Source of the DNA: DATCTV01 sp964400685
GTDB lineage: Bacteria; Desulfobacterota; Desulfomonilia; UBA1062
Reading direction: 5' to 3'
Assembly: GCA_964400685.1 (NCBI GenBank)
Contig: CAYNVT010000148.1
Coordinates: 1 to 9,746, forward strand
Length of the DNA: 9,746 nucleotides
Shown here: positions 6,765 to 9,746 of the stretch, in pieces
Layout: each line of letters opens with the position of its first letter
How positions within the stretch are numbered: position 1 is the first letter of the stretch
Notes under the pieces: generated by a model
Told to the model about the DNA's origin: nothing
The model's input: the letters and a program-made list of their open reading frames with translations, nothing else
The model's database searches: none
Position numbers and translations under genes: made by a program

Positions 6765-7313
6765 CTTTTAGAAAATGCCGTAGGGGACATTTTTGCGCAA
6801 AGGGCTCTAAAACAGGAAAAGAAGTCCATGATCTGGCTTTTCAAGGAAAACGCCACGATAAAGAGTTATTATAAAATATATGACTGCAACAGTAAGGTGA
6901 GCGAGATGGAGACCGGGGATTTTCTCTCCAATAAAGGCGAATGCGGAAACAACCTTATAAGTTGCTGTGATTATATTCACAATTACGTCGGGACTATTCT
7001 GGCTTCCTTAGCGACACCTGAATATTTCGATTATGAACTCAGATTTCATGACGCTGACGGTCTCATCAGGCTCGTTCAGCTTAAAAGGCTTATACGATTG
7101 AAAAAAATACCGTCAGACAAAATTGAACAGTTTCTAAAAGACAATTCCAGGGAATATGGCGATCCTTATTCCGGTCAGCCCATGAAATGGGATGCGAAAA
7201 GAAAGGTTATTTCATTTAAGCCCTTCAATGAAAAAAGCAGGCTGTTTGATTATGAGATCGCAATTCCGGATATAAACAAGGAATTGCCACAACCCGCTTC
7301 AAAACTAAAATGA
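6765..7313 (+). CDS. C-terminal part of the RDD-domain protein, after the assembly gap
   Basis: Open from the first base after the gap (LLENAVGDIFAQ) to TGA at 7311-7313, giving 182 residues. No ribosome binding site precedes the first internal ATG (6828), and the frame is open back to the Ns, so this is the tail of the gene that begins at 5341 rather than a separate gene. It carries four more cysteines (in YDCN, GECG and ISCCDY), a helical segment LIRLVQLKRLIRLKKIPSDK, and near the end DPYSGQPMKWD, a motif of the 'DPxxGxPxxW/Y' kind that I associate with uncharacterised secreted or membrane-anchored proteobacterial proteins. With the part before the gap the region after the last membrane segment has ten cysteines, which would suit disulfides if it lies in the periplasm (inference). 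It ends 22 bases from the stop of lutC on the other strand. Confidence 0.7.
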   Translation, partial: LLENAVGDIFAQRALKQEKKSMIWLFKENATIKSYYKIYDCNSKVSEMETGDFLSNKGECGNNLISCCDYIHNYVGTILASLATPEYFDYELRFHDADGLIRLVQLKRLIRLKKIPSDKIEQFLKDNSREYGDPYSGQPMKWDAKRKVISFKPFNEKSRLFDYEIAIPDINKELPQPASKLK

Positions 7314-7335
7314 TGTCTTGAAATCCCGGCAGGGG

Positions 7336-7989
7336 TTATCCCGTCAGAATCACGAAGAGCCTGCCCGGGCCGTGCATGCCCTTAAATGGTGTTGCCTGTA
7401 TGTCAGCAGTCGAACTCGGGCCCGTGATCAGGATAAGCTCGCTGGGCATGGTCTCGATGCTGCCAGTTGCGGTTTCATAGGTCGTATAAAGCCTGTTCAG
7501 TGGAACAACGGCTATATGAACAGGGGGTGCAATGGAAACAAGGCGCGGCATGTCCGGGCCTGCTGCAATCCCTATGGTCCCGGACTCGGCTACTGCAAAC
7601 GCCGCACCGGTGATGCCCGCATCCACAGAAAAGGCCTTGTCTTTAAGTGCATTCCTTTCTCGAAGATTTTCCGATGAAAAAATCTTGATCCCTGCCGATA
7701 TCCCCCACTCATGCAACCCGAGCATTTTAATCATATCGTCATTCGATGCAATCAAGGATCTGATGCCTTCCGCTTTTAATATTTCGGAAAGTATGCGTCT
7801 GGCTTGAGTGATATCTGAAGCCCTGTACATTATACCTGACTGAGATGTCATTTTGTTTGAAAAGCGCTCAACCAGAGCCTCTCTGTCTAAGGAGATTTCA
7901 TTAAGCGGCGGCGTCTGTAGTCTGGGAGCAGAGGCTTCCTTAGGTGATGACTTGAGGACATTCAGTATACTATTTCTGGCCGTCTGCAT
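7336..7989 (-). CDS. lutC: LutC, LUD-domain subunit of L-lactate oxidation complex
   Basis: Cytoplasmic protein of the LutABC complex, which oxidises L-lactate to pyruvate without a flavin lactate dehydrogenase; LutC carries only an LUD (formerly DUF162) domain. In 217 residues the signature is GITGAAFAVAESGTIGIAAG (125-144), SIAPPVHIAVVPLNRL (152-167) and the C-terminal ITGPSSTADI (188-197) with GMHGPGRLFVIL (204-215). Most relatives have Arg where this one has the second Ser of GPSST. The ATG at 7989 overlaps the lutB stop (TAATG) and is preceded by AGGAAAGG, so I prefer it to an in-frame GTG at 8019 that lies inside lutB. It is the last gene of the operon, and only 22 bases separate its stop from that of the convergent RDD gene. 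Confidence 0.92.
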   Translation of the reverse strand: MQTARNSILNVLKSSPKEASAPRLQTPPLNEISLDREALVERFSNKMTSQSGIMYRASDITQARRILSEILKAEGIRSLIASNDDMIKMLGLHEWGISAGIKIFSSENLRERNALKDKAFSVDAGITGAAFAVAESGTIGIAAGPDMPRLVSIAPPVHIAVVPLNRLYTTYETATGSIETMPSELILITGPSSTADIQATPFKGMHGPGRLFVILTG

Positions 7990-9401
7990 TATATACCTTT
8001 CCTGTTCAGGCTTTTCCACAGTTCATGAAAAGTCTTATCCGCAATCTCCGGCAGGTCCCTGTTTGCGAACCAGCCGTTAGCCATGCTACCTATGCTGCTC
8101 ACATAGCCGTCCCGGGTGTTTCTGTTTAATATGGCCCGGGCAGTTTTTATCCCGAGGCTCCAGGCAAGGCTGCTCTGCATCGCAGTCGCGGCTGATGCAT
8201 AAAGCGCCTTTTCTTTTGGCTGTGCATTTCCGGCTATTATTGAGCGGTAATACAGGAACAGCCTTGGGTGGTCTATCCCGGCGGGGCATGCATCCCGGCA
8301 TGCGCCGCACAGCGTGCATGCGCTGAAAAGGTCCTTTGTCTGATCTAACCCGAGAAGGAGAGGGTTCAGCATCTGGCCCATGGGGCCAGAATATGCGAAT
8401 CCGTAAGGATAACCCCCGATCTTGGAATATACAGGGCAGATATTCAGGCACGCACCGCATCGTATGCATTTAAGGGCCTGTCTTGTGCGGGTGTCCCGGT
8501 AGATTTGAGACCTGCCGTTGTCGAGAATAATAATATGCAGCTCTTTGGGCCCGTCTGTTTCATCCTGTTTTACCGGGCCGGTATCGATTGTGACATACCC
8601 AGAAATCTCCTGCCCCACGCAATGCCTGCAAAGAATTCTCAGAATATGGAGCGCATCGTTCATATCCGGCACGACCTTTTCCAGGCTCATCATGGCAACA
8701 AGGGTTTCAGGGCTGCTCTTTGTGAGGCGTATGTTGCCCTCGTTTTCCACATTGATGATTGCCCCGTTCGATGCGACCGCCATGTTGACTCCGACAACGC
8801 CCACTTTGACGGACTTGAACCTGTCCCTTAAATATGCCCGGACAGCCTTGCCCAGGGCCACGGCATCCATTGTAGGCTCGCTGATAATGCCATTTTCAAG
8901 GAAGACTTCGCTTATCTCGGCTGCAGGTATATTGATCGCCGGCCCCACTATGTGAAAGGGCGGCTTTTTAAGCTGCTGGGTTATGAACTCTCCCAGGTCG
9001 GTCTCGAACGCTTTGATTCCGCCTTCGGCAAGTGCGCTGTTTAGGCCGGTTTCTTCGGTGATCATGGATTTGCCTTTTGTGATAAACGTGGCACCCTTTT
9101 CCCTGCACAGGTTCAGGATATATTCATTTGCGGCAGCGGCGTCTGTTGCCCAGAAGACTTTTGCGCCGCTTGCCAGTGCATTCGCCTCGAATTCTTCAAG
9201 CAGCCCGGGCAGCCTTGCGACCGATTCCTGTCTGATCGCCCTGCTCAGTTCGACGGCAGCGGCAGGGTCAGGAAAGCTCGCCATTGATATCTGCTTCATG
9301 ACGGCAAACCCGGGCGGCAGAACTGAAAGGAAAGCCTGGCTCAGAGGATTGGCCATCTCTTTCCTTGCAGTTTCCATAAATGTGCCTGCGTATTTTACCA
9401 T
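7989..9401 (-). CDS. lutB: LutB, iron-sulfur LUD-domain subunit of L-lactate oxidation complex
   Basis: Iron-sulfur protein of LutABC; with LutA it should move electrons from lactate to the respiratory pool. The 470 residues match the usual length. An N-terminal LUD domain (about 60-300) includes KGKSMITEETGLN (109-121) and GVVGVNMAVASNGAIINVEN (201-220). Two ferredoxin-type clusters follow: C312xxC315xxC318xxxC322P (CIRCGACLNICP) and C362xxC365xxC368xxxC372P (CTLCGACRDACP), each suited to a 4Fe-4S centre. The C-terminal tail MANGWFANRDLPEIADKTF is typical of the family. The ATG at 9401 overlaps the lutA stop as TAATG, with AGGAGG seven bases upstream, and the TAA stop overlaps the lutC start the same way. 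No membrane segment is visible, so it is cytoplasmic or peripheral. Confidence 0.95.
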   Translation of the reverse strand: MVKYAGTFMETARKEMANPLSQAFLSVLPPGFAVMKQISMASFPDPAAAVELSRAIRQESVARLPGLLEEFEANALASGAKVFWATDAAAANEYILNLCREKGATFITKGKSMITEETGLNSALAEGGIKAFETDLGEFITQQLKKPPFHIVGPAINIPAAEISEVFLENGIISEPTMDAVALGKAVRAYLRDRFKSVKVGVVGVNMAVASNGAIINVENEGNIRLTKSSPETLVAMMSLEKVVPDMNDALHILRILCRHCVGQEISGYVTIDTGPVKQDETDGPKELHIIILDNGRSQIYRDTRTRQALKCIRCGACLNICPVYSKIGGYPYGFAYSGPMGQMLNPLLLGLDQTKDLFSACTLCGACRDACPAGIDHPRLFLYYRSIIAGNAQPKEKALYASAATAMQSSLAWSLGIKTARAILNRNTRDGYVSSIGSMANGWFANRDLPEIADKTFHELWKSLNRKGI

Positions 9402-9746
9402 TAAATCGCCTCCTGGGATGCCAGAAGATTAGCGATGTGCATGGCCTTTCTATCCGGGTGGTGCCTGTGCAGGTATCCCCTGATATTAAGGAGGCACCCA
9501 GGTTCGGACAGGATGATCGCGTCTGCGCCGGATGCGATGAAGCTGGTAACCTTGTCATGCACCAGGGCAACGGAAATTTCAGGGTAATTGTTGGAAAACT
9601 CTCCGCCGAAGCCGCAGCAGGAATCGGCCCCGGCAAGAGGTACAATTTGCGAGCCTTTCACGTTTGAGATGAGTTCTTTTGCATATCCGGTAATGCCAAG
9701 TCCCCTGAGCAGGTGGCAGGATTCATGGTAGGCGAGTCTGCCGTTG
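9401..9746 (-). CDS. lutA: LutA, CCG-domain subunit of L-lactate oxidation complex (5' part outside the window)
   Basis: C-terminal 114 residues of LutA, the subunit with paired cysteine-rich CCG domains that in relatives such as GlpC and heterodisulfide reductase HdrB bind redox-active Fe-S centres. The frame stays open to the window edge. The second CCG domain is visible: YHESCHLLRGLGI, then DSCCGFGGEFSNNYPEIS, then SEPGCLLNIRGYL, followed by HIANLLA. A typical LutA has about 240 residues, so roughly half is missing. A GTG at 9661 lies in the middle of the domain and is not the start. The TAA stop overlaps the ATG of lutB, so lutA, lutB and lutC form one coupled operon transcribed leftward from a promoter outside the window. 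Confidence 0.93.
   Translation of the reverse strand, partial: NGRLAYHESCHLLRGLGITGYAKELISNVKGSQIVPLAGADSCCGFGGEFSNNYPEISVALVHDKVTSFIASGADAIILSEPGCLLNIRGYLHRHHPDRKAMHIANLLASQEAI

Noticed and set aside
7990..8019. GTG start for lutC at 8019
   Set aside because: It lies inside lutB; the ATG at 7989 has the TAATG overlap seen at the other lut junction and a purine-rich AGGAAAGG before it.
8983..9432. 149-residue open frame antisense to lutB, and other long antisense frames such as 5418-5987
   Set aside because: They lie fully or almost fully opposite well-supported genes, show no recognisable domains, and follow from the codon pattern of the real gene.

Overview
The window looks like a chromosomal segment from an anaerobic, probably deltaproteobacterial (Desulfobacterota-like) organism. 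The pointers are a two-domain rubrerythrin, an LutABC-type iron-sulfur lactate oxidation operon, and a PAS hybrid histidine kinase of a type common in that group. This placement is inference from gene content only. The sequence contains a run of 21 Ns (6744-6764), so it comes from a draft assembly.

Layout from left to right. (1) 3-1586 (+): a hybrid sensor histidine kinase (PAS, HisKA, ATPase and receiver domains), probably cut at its 5' end by the window edge. (2) 1791-2288 (+): a rubrerythrin with a strong ribosome binding site, preceded by a 204-base intergenic stretch holding a perfect 14-base palindrome. (3) 5186 down to 2429 (-): a tightly coupled three-gene cassette made of an acyl carrier protein, an AMP-forming acyl/amino-acid ligase and a PP-loop ATPase related to N-acetyl sugar amidotransferases. 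(4) 5341-7313 (+): a membrane protein with an N-terminal RDD domain and a long cysteine-rich C-terminal domain of unknown function, divided in two by the assembly gap. (5) 9746 down to 7336 (-): the 3' part of lutA, then complete lutB and lutC, joined by TAATG stop/start overlaps.

The carrier protein and ligase should work as a pair: the ligase activates a carboxylic acid with ATP and the carrier protein holds it as a phosphopantetheine thioester. The PP-loop enzyme, which would use ATP to activate a carbonyl for attack by ammonia or another nucleophile, is translationally coupled to them. The product is unknown, and I see no glutaminase or synthase partner (HisH/HisF) in the window. LutABC is expected to oxidise L-lactate to pyruvate with electrons passing through the LutA and LutB iron-sulfur centres. 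Rubrerythrin would reduce peroxide in the cytoplasm.

The most notable observation is in the ligase gene. Its reading frame is closed by a TAA (3490-3492), but translation of the same frame past that TAA gives 22 more codons that contain the missing C-terminal catalytic-lysine motif (LPKKPSGKIDK). That extension ends in a TGA that overlaps the ATG of the next gene (ATGA). The ligase is therefore either recently inactivated, read through, or carries a sequencing error. The same fact shows that the PP-loop gene starts at 3424, not at the ATG at 3490.
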